NCBI RefSeq assembly: GCF_014200495.1
Contig: NZ_JACHBY010000012.1
Location: 69,328 to 133,327, forward strand
Origin: Mucilaginibacter geliditolerans
GTDB taxonomy: Bacteria > Bacteroidota > Bacteroidia > Sphingobacteriales > Sphingobacteriaceae
DNA length: 64,000 bases
Direction: 5' to 3'
Positions 16,595 to 26,992 of this stretch are shown piece after piece (position 1 is the first letter of the stretch; every line of letters starts with the position of its first letter). Below the pieces are notes generated by a model. The model did no database searches and was not told where the DNA came from. It was given only the letters and a program-made list of their open reading frames with translations. The position numbers and the translations under genes were made by a program.

Positions 16595-19500
16595 ATGACC
16601 TTTCTTTCCACACGCTTATTTGACTTACTTGTAAATGAAAAAATAACGCCTCTTGATGTAGAATTTGATTTAGATAAAGTCAAGTCTGCCATTGCTGACG
16701 CTAGCCCAGATGAACTTTTATTTTTCAGGGTACTGGAGACATTCAACAATTTTTATTATGAAGCTATAAAATTAGTTTTTGACACGTTAGAGGAATACCA
16801 GTTTACCAGGGACGAATTGATCAATGGGTTTTTCGCCAAGGCCAATATGCACTGTATCTCTGTTTTAGAAAGTTCTTTTCAATCGGCAATGTACAGGGAG
16901 GTTTCACCTGATATGGAAAGGATGCGCTTTTCGAAAACGGTTGACCACGATGGTAACGAGGTTATTTCAAAAGACTCCATAGAAATTGTGGCCGATGTGC
17001 TGAACGTTATTTTAGAGCATCAAATTAAGTATGGCATATTTAACAAGTATAAAGATGATGAAGCCAAACATGAAAAGGACGACATCTATAAATGCCTGCA
17101 ATCGATCCATTATTATTTTAACCTGATTTTTAATTTAAAGTCGGCGTATGATGACCTGATTTATCTGGAGGCAGAATTTACCTTAGATACAGAGGGGTTA
17201 AAAATTATCCATGCCAGGCCATCCATAGAGTTTGTCGGGCTTGCAAACGATACCCGGAAAACGAGTCATTTTAATGAAATATTGATGCCCCTGATGATGG
17301 CATTCCAGGGGAAAACAATAAAAGGCAAATCCATTGGAACGATCAAGATCGCTGATAGCGATATGGCGATAAAAGTAGTAACCGGTGATATTAAAGCGGA
17401 TGCTACCCTGTTTTTAGATATGAGGTTGGATCAAACTCATGAATACCTCCGGGGACTGGAGTTAGCTGCTTTTGAAAATTTCAAACTAAGTGATTTGTTG
17501 ATCTTGCTTAATAAATTAACGGATATAGTCAGCTACTACCAAACAGGAAATCAAATCAAAAGTGGGTTGATCGAAAATGCTCCGGCGAAGCTCAAAGAAG
17601 AAACTCTTATTGAATACTTGGTTCAAGCCACGGATTATCCCCGTTCTTTAATTGGGAAATTTATCCAATCACTTTTATTCGACGGTTCGGTAAGCCTATG
17701 GAGAGCGCCGATCTATCAACAGGGGGAATTTATTTACCTGGTTTTCTCCGTTTTGTTCGCCCCAAATCACGACCTCTACATCGACCGTTGGTTAAGAGTT
17801 TCTGGCATCGAGAACTCTAAGCGTCAGGCCATGTGGAGTGATCATGTTGGTAGCCATCTTTTATGGACAAGCGAGCAAAAAGAGCAGAAGATCAAATTCG
17901 ATGTCTTAAAAAAGGAGGCTATCGGATCGGTCCCGGAAAATTTGGTATTTATCGAAACCGGCTCACAGGTACTGGCCCTACTTTGCATTACCTATGATTT
18001 TCCTCTCGAAGATGAAAACCGCAGGAAAACACTGATGGATATCAGCCAAATATTTGAAACGTTAAACCTTGACACGGTTAGTAACTACGCGCAGGAACAA
18101 AATAAAAAACTTTTACTTATCGGCCTTAGCAATTATTTAGATCTATCAGGGCTGGTATTGAACGGGATTCCAATACTTGATCTTACTTTATTATTGAATT
18201 ATATATCGGTAGGGAAATCACAAAAAGTTAAAGCTATTGGTGATGGATCTAATTTTCAAGTCAGGCAATTTTATGAATTCAAGTATTATGATAACCAGGC
18301 TGAGTTTGAAGAGAATTTAGAAAAGTTCCTTTTATTCCCTTACCCGGTACATTCCATTTTATCTAAACTGCGGATGAAAATGATCGAGGTTTTACCGGCA
18401 GAGGCGACACCAAGGATTTTTAACCAAGCGGTGGAAATGGTAAGTGAGGAAGAAGAAACGGCCTTGGAAATAGAGGATCTTGACTATGTTTTGAAACGGG
18501 AATATCTGGTTGATGAGCGTAATAAAAACAATGACCAGGTAATTTTCCAGCTATTGAGCAGGCTATTCACAAAAATCGATAGCATTAAAGTGTACAACCC
18601 AGAATTGATCATTCAGACAGTAAGAGCAATCAAGACATCTCAAAGAATTTCTTCAGTTCATTTAGCATTTTATATGGTAAAAATGCTTGACCGGTTTCAA
18701 AAGCAAAAATTCCAAAAGCATAATAAGTTTACCCATCAGTCGTATGATGAAAACGATCTTGATTTTATTTCCGATAAAATCAACACAGGGGTTAAAGGTA
18801 ATACATTGCAATTATCTACTTATTCTGACAAGTTCGCTTTTGAAGAATTAATTCGGGCAAAATTTATTAGCTTCCTGATTGACAGTATTGGGAATATGCC
18901 ATTAAAAAAAATGAGCATGAGTGAGCTTAAATTCATTTACACACAGGTAGTATTTTTAAAAGGGTTTTACGAGGATGAATTGGTAGTGGAATATATTTAT
19001 AAGGCCATTGGAAATTTCATCGAACTGCTCAATTTCAACCATGAATACCAAATGGCAAGAGATATCGCAGAGGAAACATTGATCTTTTCTATCTCTATTA
19101 ATCAAAAAACTCATGCCTGGTATATTCTGTTCAACACCTATACAAAACAAAAGAATATTATGTATGCCGGCGTATATGGTAATTTGCTGTTTACATCGCT
19201 ACATAACCAGGTTACGATTGACAAAGAATTATTGATAGATAGCCTTCACGCTGCGATCAAATATTTCAGGGAGTTCAGGTATCTCGACTTAATAAAATCG
19301 ATTATAAAATTTGCTAAATCCCTCGGATTAAGTGATTATGACAATCAGAAATTTACCCTCATTTACTTTAATTCCAGGTTGGTTGTCGGCTTAAACCGCG
19401 ACAAAGGACTGCCGGAGGAAATTGGGAAATATTTAGCAAAACAAAAGAACAATATTATAAAGTTTGGAGATATCGGTTGTTTTCCGTGGATCGGATTATT

Positions 19501-20965
19501 GATAAATTTCAAACATGCAGCCGAACATTACGGGCAAAAAGTTCCACAGCAACTCTTGGATGATCTTGCATTTTTTGAAGCTGCCCTTCATGATAAAGAG
19601 GTTTATCAGAGCATCGAATCCATTACTATGGGTGAAGAGGTTAATACTGCTCAAAATCTAGTAGGTGCATTAACAAAGACTTTTCAAACCCGAAGTTTTG
19701 AAGATTACCGTTACGAGATTCAAAATTTGAGCAAATTAGCACAGACATCCTTTATTCTTGGTTTGGCAAATAAAGACTTCAATATTCTTTTACTCAACTC
19801 GCTGATTTTAAATGACCAGCGATTAAGTTTTGACAATATTTATGTAAAAGATGGGACTGTAAAAGAATTTGGAGCGCAGGTAAATAAAGAATTTTTAAAC
19901 TATCTTCCAGATTATATCGACTATATCAAAGGAAAGTTAAATTTAAAGCAAGGTCAGGCTTTATTATGGCTGTTTGAAATAGTAGATCAGACCTATTCGA
20001 TAAAAATCGATGCGGATTTTAACCTGAGTATTGCAGAGCACGCCAATTGGGATTTGCAGAAAATGCGCTATTGGCTTAAAAACTCACTACCCAAATTTTA
20101 CTTTAACAGCCAGAAAAACAAGTATTACGATTATCAGGCACAGGACCTGATCTATAAGGAATTACTTAATAACCTCTCCGATTTCGACCTTGGATTGCAT
20201 TTAGATTGCCAAGAGTTACTTGTATTAAAAAGTGTTGATATGTCGGCCTATCCTGATAATATGCTGGTCAATAAGGGCGATCTTCTTATAAGAAATATGC
20301 CTATTTGTAATATCTTAAATTTAGAGCATTATCTCCGCAATAATAATGATTATATCATTGAAGAGTTGTCTATCACAGCCTGGATACCCCGTAAAGGGTT
20401 AGATATAACGATCAGTTATGGTTATGAATCGTTAAATGAAACTTTGGTTAGTCATAATGCTATAATTTATGAGGATATTACTATTAAGCCCCCTCAAGAG
20501 ACAAGTTTAAATATTTTTCTCGCACATGGTAATATTGGGCGGGACGGGTTTAAATATGTAGAAGCAGGGGAAGATGCAATGATTATTAACTTTGAGATGT
20601 TTGGTAAGGGGGATATTGCAGTTTTGTTTATATGTAGTTCCGGTTCGCAAAAGGAAGACTTTTTTTCACAAGATGTTATATCGTTAGCACAGGAATTAAT
20701 AGCTCAAGGGTATAAATCAGTGATTGCGCCGTTTTGGAAATACGATGTTACAATGGCACAAATCTGGTTAAAAGAATTCTTGCTAAATTTAAAAAACGGA
20801 TATTCGGTAAGTGAGGCGGTGCATCTTTCAAATAGAAAAGTGGGTGAATATGACAACGAATCAGGTAAGTTATTCCACGATCCGGCCGGATGGGCCGCAA
20901 TGCATTTATACGGAAGTCCAAATGTCTTTATAAAAAATGATATAAAAAATCATGAGGTTAAATGA
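16595..20965 (+). CDS. Large CHAT-domain (caspase-like) protease
   Basis: A 1456-residue protein. About 1250 N-terminal residues are mostly helical and unlike any family I recognise; the C terminus is a CHAT peptidase domain. The catalytic pair is His1311 (NIFLAHGN) and Cys1347 (VLFICSSGS), followed by the typical LAQELIAQGYKSVIAPFWKYD and FLLNLKNGYSVSEAVHLSNRKV helices and a closing PAGWAAMHLYGSPN. CHAT proteases are caspase-HetF-associated Cys proteases, several of which act in anti-phage responses. The gene overlaps the NERD/NACHT gene by ATGA (20962-20965), so the two products should be made together. I infer that the NACHT protein or the long helical arm senses infection and the CHAT domain cleaves a target. 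Confidence 0.82.
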   Translation: MTFLSTRLFDLLVNEKITPLDVEFDLDKVKSAIADASPDELLFFRVLETFNNFYYEAIKLVFDTLEEYQFTRDELINGFFAKANMHCISVLESSFQSAMYREVSPDMERMRFSKTVDHDGNEVISKDSIEIVADVLNVILEHQIKYGIFNKYKDDEAKHEKDDIYKCLQSIHYYFNLIFNLKSAYDDLIYLEAEFTLDTEGLKIIHARPSIEFVGLANDTRKTSHFNEILMPLMMAFQGKTIKGKSIGTIKIADSDMAIKVVTGDIKADATLFLDMRLDQTHEYLRGLELAAFENFKLSDLLILLNKLTDIVSYYQTGNQIKSGLIENAPAKLKEETLIEYLVQATDYPRSLIGKFIQSLLFDGSVSLWRAPIYQQGEFIYLVFSVLFAPNHDLYIDRWLRVSGIENSKRQAMWSDHVGSHLLWTSEQKEQKIKFDVLKKEAIGSVPENLVFIETGSQVLALLCITYDFPLEDENRRKTLMDISQIFETLNLDTVSNYAQEQNKKLLLIGLSNYLDLSGLVLNGIPILDLTLLLNYISVGKSQKVKAIGDGSNFQVRQFYEFKYYDNQAEFEENLEKFLLFPYPVHSILSKLRMKMIEVLPAEATPRIFNQAVEMVSEEEETALEIEDLDYVLKREYLVDERNKNNDQVIFQLLSRLFTKIDSIKVYNPELIIQTVRAIKTSQRISSVHLAFYMVKMLDRFQKQKFQKHNKFTHQSYDENDLDFISDKINTGVKGNTLQLSTYSDKFAFEELIRAKFISFLIDSIGNMPLKKMSMSELKFIYTQVVFLKGFYEDELVVEYIYKAIGNFIELLNFNHEYQMARDIAEETLIFSISINQKTHAWYILFNTYTKQKNIMYAGVYGNLLFTSLHNQVTIDKELLIDSLHAAIKYFREFRYLDLIKSIIKFAKSLGLSDYDNQKFTLIYFNSRLVVGLNRDKGLPEEIGKYLAKQKNNIIKFGDIGCFPWIGLLINFKHAAEHYGQKVPQQLLDDLAFFEAALHDKEVYQSIESITMGEEVNTAQNLVGALTKTFQTRSFEDYRYEIQNLSKLAQTSFILGLANKDFNILLLNSLILNDQRLSFDNIYVKDGTVKEFGAQVNKEFLNYLPDYIDYIKGKLNLKQGQALLWLFEIVDQTYSIKIDADFNLSIAEHANWDLQKMRYWLKNSLPKFYFNSQKNKYYDYQAQDLIYKELLNNLSDFDLGLHLDCQELLVLKSVDMSAYPDNMLVNKGDLLIRNMPICNILNLEHYLRNNNDYIIEELSITAWIPRKGLDITISYGYESLNETLVSHNAIIYEDITIKPPQETSLNIFLAHGNIGRDGFKYVEAGEDAMIINFEMFGKGDIAVLFICSSGSQKEDFFSQDVISLAQELIAQGYKSVIAPFWKYDVTMAQIWLKEFLLNLKNGYSVSEAVHLSNRKVGEYDNESGKLFHDPAGWAAMHLYGSPNVFIKNDIKNHEVK

Positions 20966-23900
20966 ATGTGATGGCCAATAGCGATCTCCCGACAATAGAA
21001 TTTTACATAGGCGCGCCGATCATATACCGGTCGGAAATTCTTTGCATTCACCATTTTATTGACCTGTTAAAAAAAGAGCGATTAACCGCAATCCTAATTG
21101 CAAATGTGAACATCAATTTAAGGCAGATCGACCTTATAATAGCCTTGGAAAATAAAACAATTGTGGTTGAAATTAAGGGAAGTCACTTGCCAATTTCAGG
21201 AACGGTTAATGGTGATTGGCAAATGCAGTTACCGAACGGTGAGAAAAAGGTTATTGGGAATTACTATAACCAAACTCTTAACGCAAAACATATTGTAAAG
21301 GACATGATAACTACCGTTAAAGGTGCGGACACTGGTTATCCTGAAAGTTTATTATTATTTCAACCTTTTTTGCCTTTGGGCTCTGCTATTCCCGAGAGCG
21401 ATTTTAAAGTAGCTATCAAAAATCTGAATAACGTAAAATCTTTAAATGAATTTAAAGCGACTTCGGGATTTGATTTTACAAGTTGGAATAAGTTTATTGT
21501 ACAGCAAAATCTTCAAAAGGTAAAAAATAGTGAAGAGTTATTTAATCAGGATTTGCGCTCAATCGAACTTCATCTTAGTAGATATACTGCAAATTATACA
21601 AGGAATTATGAACATGAATTGCAGCAATTTGTTGATGTCGAATTAGCAGTAGGAAGTCAAACGCTTTCAAGTAATCAATTTAACGATCTGTTGATTGCTC
21701 CCGACAATCTAATTATTAGTGGTGAAACCGGTTGTGGTAAATCTTTATTAGCCAAGAAAATCGGGAATGATGTGATTAATCAAGGCGGCATACCTATTTA
21801 TTTAGAGGCTAAATACTTTGAAAGGTTACTTGGCCCAATGATCGATATAGAAGTTGGCCTGTTAGAATATAAATCAAGCAGGGAGCTTTTTAAAGATGCA
21901 ATTTCTTCCGGCAGGCTTATTTATTTGATTATTGATGGCTATAATGAATGTGATACGGATTTAAGAGGCCAGCTGGTCAGGTGTTTACTTGCATTGTTGA
22001 GGAGATATTTAGTTAAGATTATTATAGTAGGCCAGGAACGATATGAAGAACTCTCTCCTCTCAGGGGACAATCCATAATGGTCAATAAACCAAGTGACGA
22101 AATAAAACAAAAGATTGCGGGGCAATTTTGCGACCAGGACACTTTAAATGCATTATTACCATTATTACAAAGTGTTAGTTCAGGAATCGAAGCCAATGTT
22201 ATTGGCAACTTATCTAAATTCGACATATCGGAAAAAAGCAGGTTTAGCAGATTCGACCTTTTTATACGTTCAAGGTTAAATGGTTCAAACAAGTCCATCG
22301 AAATTTTAAATGAACTCGCTCATTTCCTCGCACAAAAATTAGCCTTCAGTCTTTCCGCAAGGGAAGCAGACATCCTGCTTTCAGAAAATAACTTGCATGG
22401 TAATGATTTTGAAAAAGTCGTTAAATCAGGTGTAATAAAAGTATACGGGAACAATGTAAGTTTTGCGCATGAGGAGTTCCTAAACACTTATATCGCTGAT
22501 AATATAGTTCGAAAATCCAATAATGAAGTCAATAAAATAATAAGTTCTTTAAGCGAGCCTAAAAACAAAAAGCGGGATTTTATGATAATTGGAGCCATAG
22601 AGGATTTAACTATACTCCACGAAGTACTCGAATGGACGATTGATTATAAAATCATTGTCTCCTGCATAAAGAAAGATTGTGGAAGCTTCGCATTCCATTG
22701 GGCGACAAACAAAATGGAAACCTTGCTTATTAGCATCAGTACAGAAATTGAAGGAATAATATTTCAAGTTACAGGCGACAGTATGTTTAATATTATCACT
22801 GACCCTCAATCACTCCTGTCTTGGACAAATCAGCAAATGGCATTCGTTATTGCCGCCAAAATATTATTGCAGGACGGGTATTATTTCGAAGAAGCTATTG
22901 GTCTGATTAACAAAATGGACTTAAAGATAATGCAAGCAACAACTGACTTAGCTGAAACTATAAAACAGCGAAAGCAGTCAATATTTTCCGATTTGTTTTC
23001 TTGTGTTTATATGTCCTTCGGGAGAAAAGAGATCCCGGCACTTACTACTATAGTTTCTGACATTCATTCTTCGCTCCCATTTAACCAGATCAGAAACCAT
23101 GAACAGATTTTTGAATATATTAAATCATACTTAAGCGAGAATCAAACCGTTGGCTATGGGGCATTTTACTTTATCATGGCATTCGTAAGATATAAGCCTC
23201 ATGCGCATATTCTATTTCCTTACCTTTTGGATTATACAGCAGAAAAAAGCACCATTTTACCATATCACTTTAGATTGGAGATTTTTGACCGACTGCCACA
23301 CTGCTGGCAAACAGAGCAGGAGAGGTTGGCCTTAATTGATAATCTTAATTTACTATCAAGTTCAAATCCGTTTACCAACAGTTCTATTTTTGAGGCGCTG
23401 CAGGCGTTGGGGGCAACTGAAAAGGATGAACTGGAATATCAATCCCAGGCAATCGAAGAAGTAAAAAGGGTACTAAACGAACCAGATAATCCACAAGAAT
23501 GGACTATCGCATATGGTATTTATTTTAATCAGATAGATCATCCGTATGGTTCTGCATATTCCTACGCTATAAATACCCTTACCGAAGAAGACAGCAAATT
23601 GTTTTACCTTTTGGCATTAAGGGGGGCCAATAAGGATATGTTTATGCCTTCATTAATCTGCCGGACTGAAAACTATAATTTTGATGAATATGGAGCAATT
23701 TTAAAGAAATGGACCATTATTCCTGAGAAACTTGGAACTGCACCACAGGAAGATGTCAATCTATTATACCTCAGCCACATCATGTTGGGCAGAATTAAAT
23801 CTGATTTAATATCCCGGCTGAACACCTATTCAAATCCTTGGCAAAAAACATTATGCGCAACATCGGAACTGCTATATTGGGTGAATCGCCCCGATCTTGA

Positions 23901-24273
23901 AAAACAAGAACTAGAGATAAAAGGGAAGGATGTAATTAGTTATTTGCTGGATGGCTTTTCCGAATATTCGTTTGATGCTATCTATCAGGTGATGCACACG
24001 ATTAATTACCTGCAATTTGAAGGAAAGACATTTATTCCAATTGAACGAAAATTACCAGAGTTAATGTTGACGCTTGCAAGAAAGGCTATTAAATTCGCCT
24101 CTAGACAGAAATCAATTTACAATTGGCATAAACCCAACGAAGTGGTTTCACATGCTATTTACAAATTGGGAACTATAGGTAATTTAACTGATGTTTTATT
24201 GTTGAAAAACCTTATCAACGATAGTGAATTAGGAACCGATGCCGTTGCAGCCATTATTACTTTGCAGGGTTAA
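20962..24273 (+). CDS. NERD-type nuclease fused to a NACHT/STAND NTPase with helical C-terminal sensor
   Basis: A 1103-residue protein. Residues 10-130 resemble a NERD/PD-(D/E)xK nuclease domain with Asp57 (RQIDLII), Glu70 and Lys72 (VVEIKGS). The NTPase has Walker A GETGCGKS (254-261) and Walker B LIYLIIDGYNECD (about 321-333), where the DGxxE arrangement fits NACHT or related STAND proteins. QERYE may be the sensor region. About 500 C-terminal residues are helical and repeat-like, ending in a HEAT-like piece (YKLGTIGNLTDVLLLKNL). Bacterial proteins of this layout (effector, NTPase, repeat sensor) mediate anti-phage immunity. The gene is coupled by ATGA to the CHAT gene and is followed 15 bp later by abiH. 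Confidence 0.78.
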   Translation: MNVMANSDLPTIEFYIGAPIIYRSEILCIHHFIDLLKKERLTAILIANVNINLRQIDLIIALENKTIVVEIKGSHLPISGTVNGDWQMQLPNGEKKVIGNYYNQTLNAKHIVKDMITTVKGADTGYPESLLLFQPFLPLGSAIPESDFKVAIKNLNNVKSLNEFKATSGFDFTSWNKFIVQQNLQKVKNSEELFNQDLRSIELHLSRYTANYTRNYEHELQQFVDVELAVGSQTLSSNQFNDLLIAPDNLIISGETGCGKSLLAKKIGNDVINQGGIPIYLEAKYFERLLGPMIDIEVGLLEYKSSRELFKDAISSGRLIYLIIDGYNECDTDLRGQLVRCLLALLRRYLVKIIIVGQERYEELSPLRGQSIMVNKPSDEIKQKIAGQFCDQDTLNALLPLLQSVSSGIEANVIGNLSKFDISEKSRFSRFDLFIRSRLNGSNKSIEILNELAHFLAQKLAFSLSAREADILLSENNLHGNDFEKVVKSGVIKVYGNNVSFAHEEFLNTYIADNIVRKSNNEVNKIISSLSEPKNKKRDFMIIGAIEDLTILHEVLEWTIDYKIIVSCIKKDCGSFAFHWATNKMETLLISISTEIEGIIFQVTGDSMFNIITDPQSLLSWTNQQMAFVIAAKILLQDGYYFEEAIGLINKMDLKIMQATTDLAETIKQRKQSIFSDLFSCVYMSFGRKEIPALTTIVSDIHSSLPFNQIRNHEQIFEYIKSYLSENQTVGYGAFYFIMAFVRYKPHAHILFPYLLDYTAEKSTILPYHFRLEIFDRLPHCWQTEQERLALIDNLNLLSSSNPFTNSSIFEALQALGATEKDELEYQSQAIEEVKRVLNEPDNPQEWTIAYGIYFNQIDHPYGSAYSYAINTLTEEDSKLFYLLALRGANKDMFMPSLICRTENYNFDEYGAILKKWTIIPEKLGTAPQEDVNLLYLSHIMLGRIKSDLISRLNTYSNPWQKTLCATSELLYWVNRPDLEKQELEIKGKDVISYLLDGFSEYSFDAIYQVMHTINYLQFEGKTFIPIERKLPELMLTLARKAIKFASRQKSIYNWHKPNEVVSHAIYKLGTIGNLTDVLLLKNLINDSELGTDAVAAIITLQG

Positions 24274-24288
24274 AACATTTATTGCCTG

Positions 24289-25191
24289 ATGAAAAAACTG
24301 TACATCATTGGAAATGGTTTCGATATTTATCATGGGATGAAAACAACATATGCTGACTTTCATCAATATCTCAGCCAATATAATGTTGATTTAGAGATCA
24401 AACTTGAAAATTATTTTAACTTCAAAACCGATCCAAACTATTTATGGACTGACTTTGAAAATGATTTATCTTCTTTTGATTACAGGTCTTTATTTAATGA
24501 TAGTAACAATATTGATGTTCTAAGTGATAGTTTTAAACTAAGCGAATGTTATGGTCTTGAGGATGATATTAATGAGCAAACTGAAGAATTAATTCAAAAT
24601 ATTAAAGATGATTTCCATTCCTGGATAGAAGGAATAGAATATCCTCTTAGTGGTAATACCAATACTATTTATTTTGACCCTGATGCAATTTTTTTAAATT
24701 TTAATTATACCGACACACTCGAGGAGCTTTATAACATCCCCAAGAATAACATTCTTTATATTCACAATAATGCAAATGACTTGAGCGGTGAACTCATATT
24801 CGGTCATTCGCAAAATGCTGAATCTGACCCCGAAATGGATGAATTTGATGCGGAAGGGAATAGCAATAGAACCATGTTTACCGATTCTGAAAATGCATCC
24901 AGAACGCCGTTCTATGCTTTTCAAAAAAACACGACCGAAATTATCGATCAGCACAGGCAATTCTTTGAAAGTTTAGGTTCGATCACCCAAATTTTAGTAC
25001 TTGGGCATTCCCTTGGTAAGGTCGATTGGCCCTACTTTATAGCTGTCGCTAAAAATATTCCTCAAGCAAATTGGTTAATAAGTTACCACAGCGAATTTGA
25101 AAGGGAAAGCAAAAGGCAATTTGCTAATGAGATGTTTAGCTTAAAAAAGGTTAACATCGAGATGATTCAAATAGGAGATTTACGTTTGTAA
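24289..25191 (+). CDS. abiH: AbiH-family abortive infection protein
   Basis: A 300-residue protein with the signatures of the AbiH family: IIGNGFDIYHGMKTTYADF at the N terminus, WTDFENDLSSFD, the central FLNFNYTDTLEELY, ILYIHNN and ELIFGHS, and the C-terminal LVLGHSLGKVDWPYF. AbiH was first described as a lactococcal abortive-infection determinant; its enzymatic activity is unsettled. It lies only 15 bp after the NERD/NACHT gene on the same strand, so it is probably the third member of the operon rather than an independent system. Confidence 0.88.
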   Translation: MKKLYIIGNGFDIYHGMKTTYADFHQYLSQYNVDLEIKLENYFNFKTDPNYLWTDFENDLSSFDYRSLFNDSNNIDVLSDSFKLSECYGLEDDINEQTEELIQNIKDDFHSWIEGIEYPLSGNTNTIYFDPDAIFLNFNYTDTLEELYNIPKNNILYIHNNANDLSGELIFGHSQNAESDPEMDEFDAEGNSNRTMFTDSENASRTPFYAFQKNTTEIIDQHRQFFESLGSITQILVLGHSLGKVDWPYFIAVAKNIPQANWLISYHSEFERESKRQFANEMFSLKKVNIEMIQIGDLRL

Positions 25192-25312
25192 ATTAGAGCA
25201 AAATAATATCTAACAACGTTTGAATTTTTTAAGATGAAGGTCATTATCGATAACGATACCGAATCAATAAACATTGTTAAAAGAGTGTCAAAGCCAATAA
25301 AGATATAATTGA

Positions 25313-25714
25313 TCAGATTGCATTTGACATATCTGTTATTATATATTTGCAGAATTTGCAAGCACTCGCTCGTTCCTGTTTATACCACCTGCAATCTGAT
25401 CGAATTCCGCACTTAGGCAGATGCTCTTCAATAGGTATCATGTTTAAAACACTTAACGCCTTTGCTGTTATTGAGCATTTATTATTAATCCATTGTCTAC
25501 ATTTTGAATCAATGCAATTATTAACGAACCTAAAATGTTCAATAGGGTTAATATTTTGACTAATGCAGTTCTGATTAAAATCGTGGTTTAATTTTATTGG
25601 GATAGGTAAGATTCCTATTGTCCCATCTTGTTGTTTAACTCCTAATATTCTCGATCCTTCGCTTACAGCCGAAGAAGGGCATAAGAATAATTTTGATTTT
25701 CCCTTATTTTCCAC
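25313..25714 (-). CDS. Cys-rich protein of unknown function
   Basis: A 133-residue protein with ten Cys in the C-terminal two thirds: one near the N terminus (FLCPSS), then NCISQN, NNCIDSKCRQW, NKCSI, KCGIRSDCRWYKQERASACKFCKYIIT. The C-terminal CxxxxxCRW...CxxC pattern should bind zinc or an iron-sulfur cluster. I do not recognise an established family name. It follows the 71-residue gene (25744-25959) by 29 bp on the same strand and is convergent with abiH. It probably works with the small partner; a role in peptide modification or defence is speculative. Confidence 0.6.
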   Translation of the reverse strand: MENKGKSKLFLCPSSAVSEGSRILGVKQQDGTIGILPIPIKLNHDFNQNCISQNINPIEHFRFVNNCIDSKCRQWINNKCSITAKALSVLNMIPIEEHLPKCGIRSDCRWYKQERASACKFCKYIITDMSNAI

Positions 25715-25743
25715 ATTTTTTAAATTAATATTGGAGTCTTAAG

Positions 25744-25959
25744 TTATTTAAAAATTAATCCTAAAATAATAGTAATTGGATCATCAAACGATTCTTTAGC
25801 CAATTGTTTGGTTATTGGTGAAACGGTGAAATTGTTTGAGCCTGCATTTTCAATTAAGACCTTTGAGACTAACTTTTCAATCCCATTCTGAATTTCTTGC
25901 GATTGCTTTTCGTTTAATTCTATGGTAGAAAGATCAACTATAAATTTTTTTCCTTTCAT
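25744..25959 (-). CDS. Small protein paired with the Cys-rich protein
   Basis: A 71-residue protein with an N-terminal KKFIVDLSTIELNEKQSQEI motif, an amphipathic helix and a hydrophobic C terminus (ITIILGLIFK). No Cys and no signal peptide. From memory, short proteins with an 'IDLS-I-L' start occur beside Cys-rich proteins in Bacteroidota and Cyanobacteria, but I cannot name the family. It is the first gene of a minus-strand pair that diverges from the 26113 gene, so the 153-bp AT-rich gap between them should hold both promoters. Confidence 0.5.
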   Translation of the reverse strand: MKGKKFIVDLSTIELNEKQSQEIQNGIEKLVSKVLIENAGSNNFTVSPITKQLAKESFDDPITIILGLIFK

Positions 25960-26112
25960 ATCTATTAAATTTTATTTACTAAAATAGAATTAAAATTTTG
26001 ATTATAGTTAATTTGTAATATCTTAGTATAAAGATCTTTATGTTATAAAGCTAATTGAAAACTTAGAGATTTTTGAATTATAATTATCAACATAAATCTA
26101 AATCTTAAAGCA

Positions 26113-26475
26113 ATGAAAGCCAATGTAAATCTTGAGATGAAGTCATCTCTTATCACATCTACAAATGTTGTTACTCTTGAGACAGATCCGACTTCCTCAG
26201 TGAGCTTTGATCTTCAAAAAGTTAAAATGACAAGTGAACAGCATAAAATTGTAATTAAGCTATTTAGCCAAAATCCATCCATGATTGCTGCTGATGAAGA
26301 ACACTCTCCCGCTGATGAACAAGGAAAAGAAGGCCCGGGAAGTAAATATTTAAGCAGAGATGAATTTGAAAGCATACGCACATTGGGAGTAAGACTTGGG
26401 CCAGTTACAAATCAGCCGCTTGCAGTTATTGCTGATTTTTGTATTCATGCCATTATCCTTCCGAAACTAAAGTAG
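26113..26475 (+). CDS. 120-residue protein, possible modified-peptide precursor
   Basis: The N-terminal half is polar and rich in Thr and Ser, with a leader-like KANVNLEMKSSL start. The middle is acidic and Gly-rich (ADEEHSPADEQGKEGPGSKYL). The C-terminal 40 residues are more hydrophobic and contain the only Cys (ADFCIHAII). No family is recognised. It heads a plus-strand operon with two larger genes (16 bp and then a 20-bp overlap) and is divergent from the Cys-rich pair. The precursor idea comes from size, composition and context only. Confidence 0.45.
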   Translation: MKANVNLEMKSSLITSTNVVTLETDPTSSVSFDLQKVKMTSEQHKIVIKLFSQNPSMIAADEEHSPADEQGKEGPGSKYLSRDEFESIRTLGVRLGPVTNQPLAVIADFCIHAIILPKLK

Positions 26476-26491
26476 ATACCTTCGTAGTTGC

Positions 26492-26992
26492 ATGCAAGGA
26501 AAACTAAAATTTGATAGCGTTTTCATTGAAAATATGATTGACCAATATTTTCAAAATATTAAATTATCGTCAACGACGCAATACTACAGAATTAATGACT
26601 TTCCTTCAAACATATATGGGGAGTATTATAGAGTTCTGCTTGAGTCGTTTAAAGATTTAACTTTAGTTTATCAAGTTAAATTAAAAAGTTCAATTGCATC
26701 AGACCCTTTTTTAACGTCTAGACTTTTGATGCGCGGCTTTGAATTAGAATTGGATATAAATTACATATATAGTCTAGCTGATGCCATTAAAACGTCGTCG
26801 TTAATTGAAGCAATGCGGCTACAGTATATCTGTAATTACTTCCTAAAAAGAGGTAATCAAAGTTTTGTCTTTTTAAATTTTTTTAACCAATCAAGTTTAT
26901 TCATAAATACTTTAATATCTATTTCTAATGATCCTCATATAAAAAAAGAAAAAAGCATTTTGAACTATAATTATGGATTTGAAATCGGTTGA
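26492..26992 (+). CDS. Helical protein of unknown function
   Basis: A 166-residue, AT-rich gene whose product is predicted helical with many Leu, Phe and Tyr and no signal peptide or motif. It starts 16 bp after the 120-residue gene and overlaps the following DUF6895-like gene by 20 bp in another frame. Because the downstream protein starts at a proper domain boundary, I read the two as separate genes rather than one gene with a frameshift. Codon use matches the very AT-rich neighbours. Confidence 0.5.
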   Translation: MQGKLKFDSVFIENMIDQYFQNIKLSSTTQYYRINDFPSNIYGEYYRVLLESFKDLTLVYQVKLKSSIASDPFLTSRLLMRGFELELDINYIYSLADAIKTSSLIEAMRLQYICNYFLKRGNQSFVFLNFFNQSSLFINTLISISNDPHIKKEKSILNYNYGFEIG

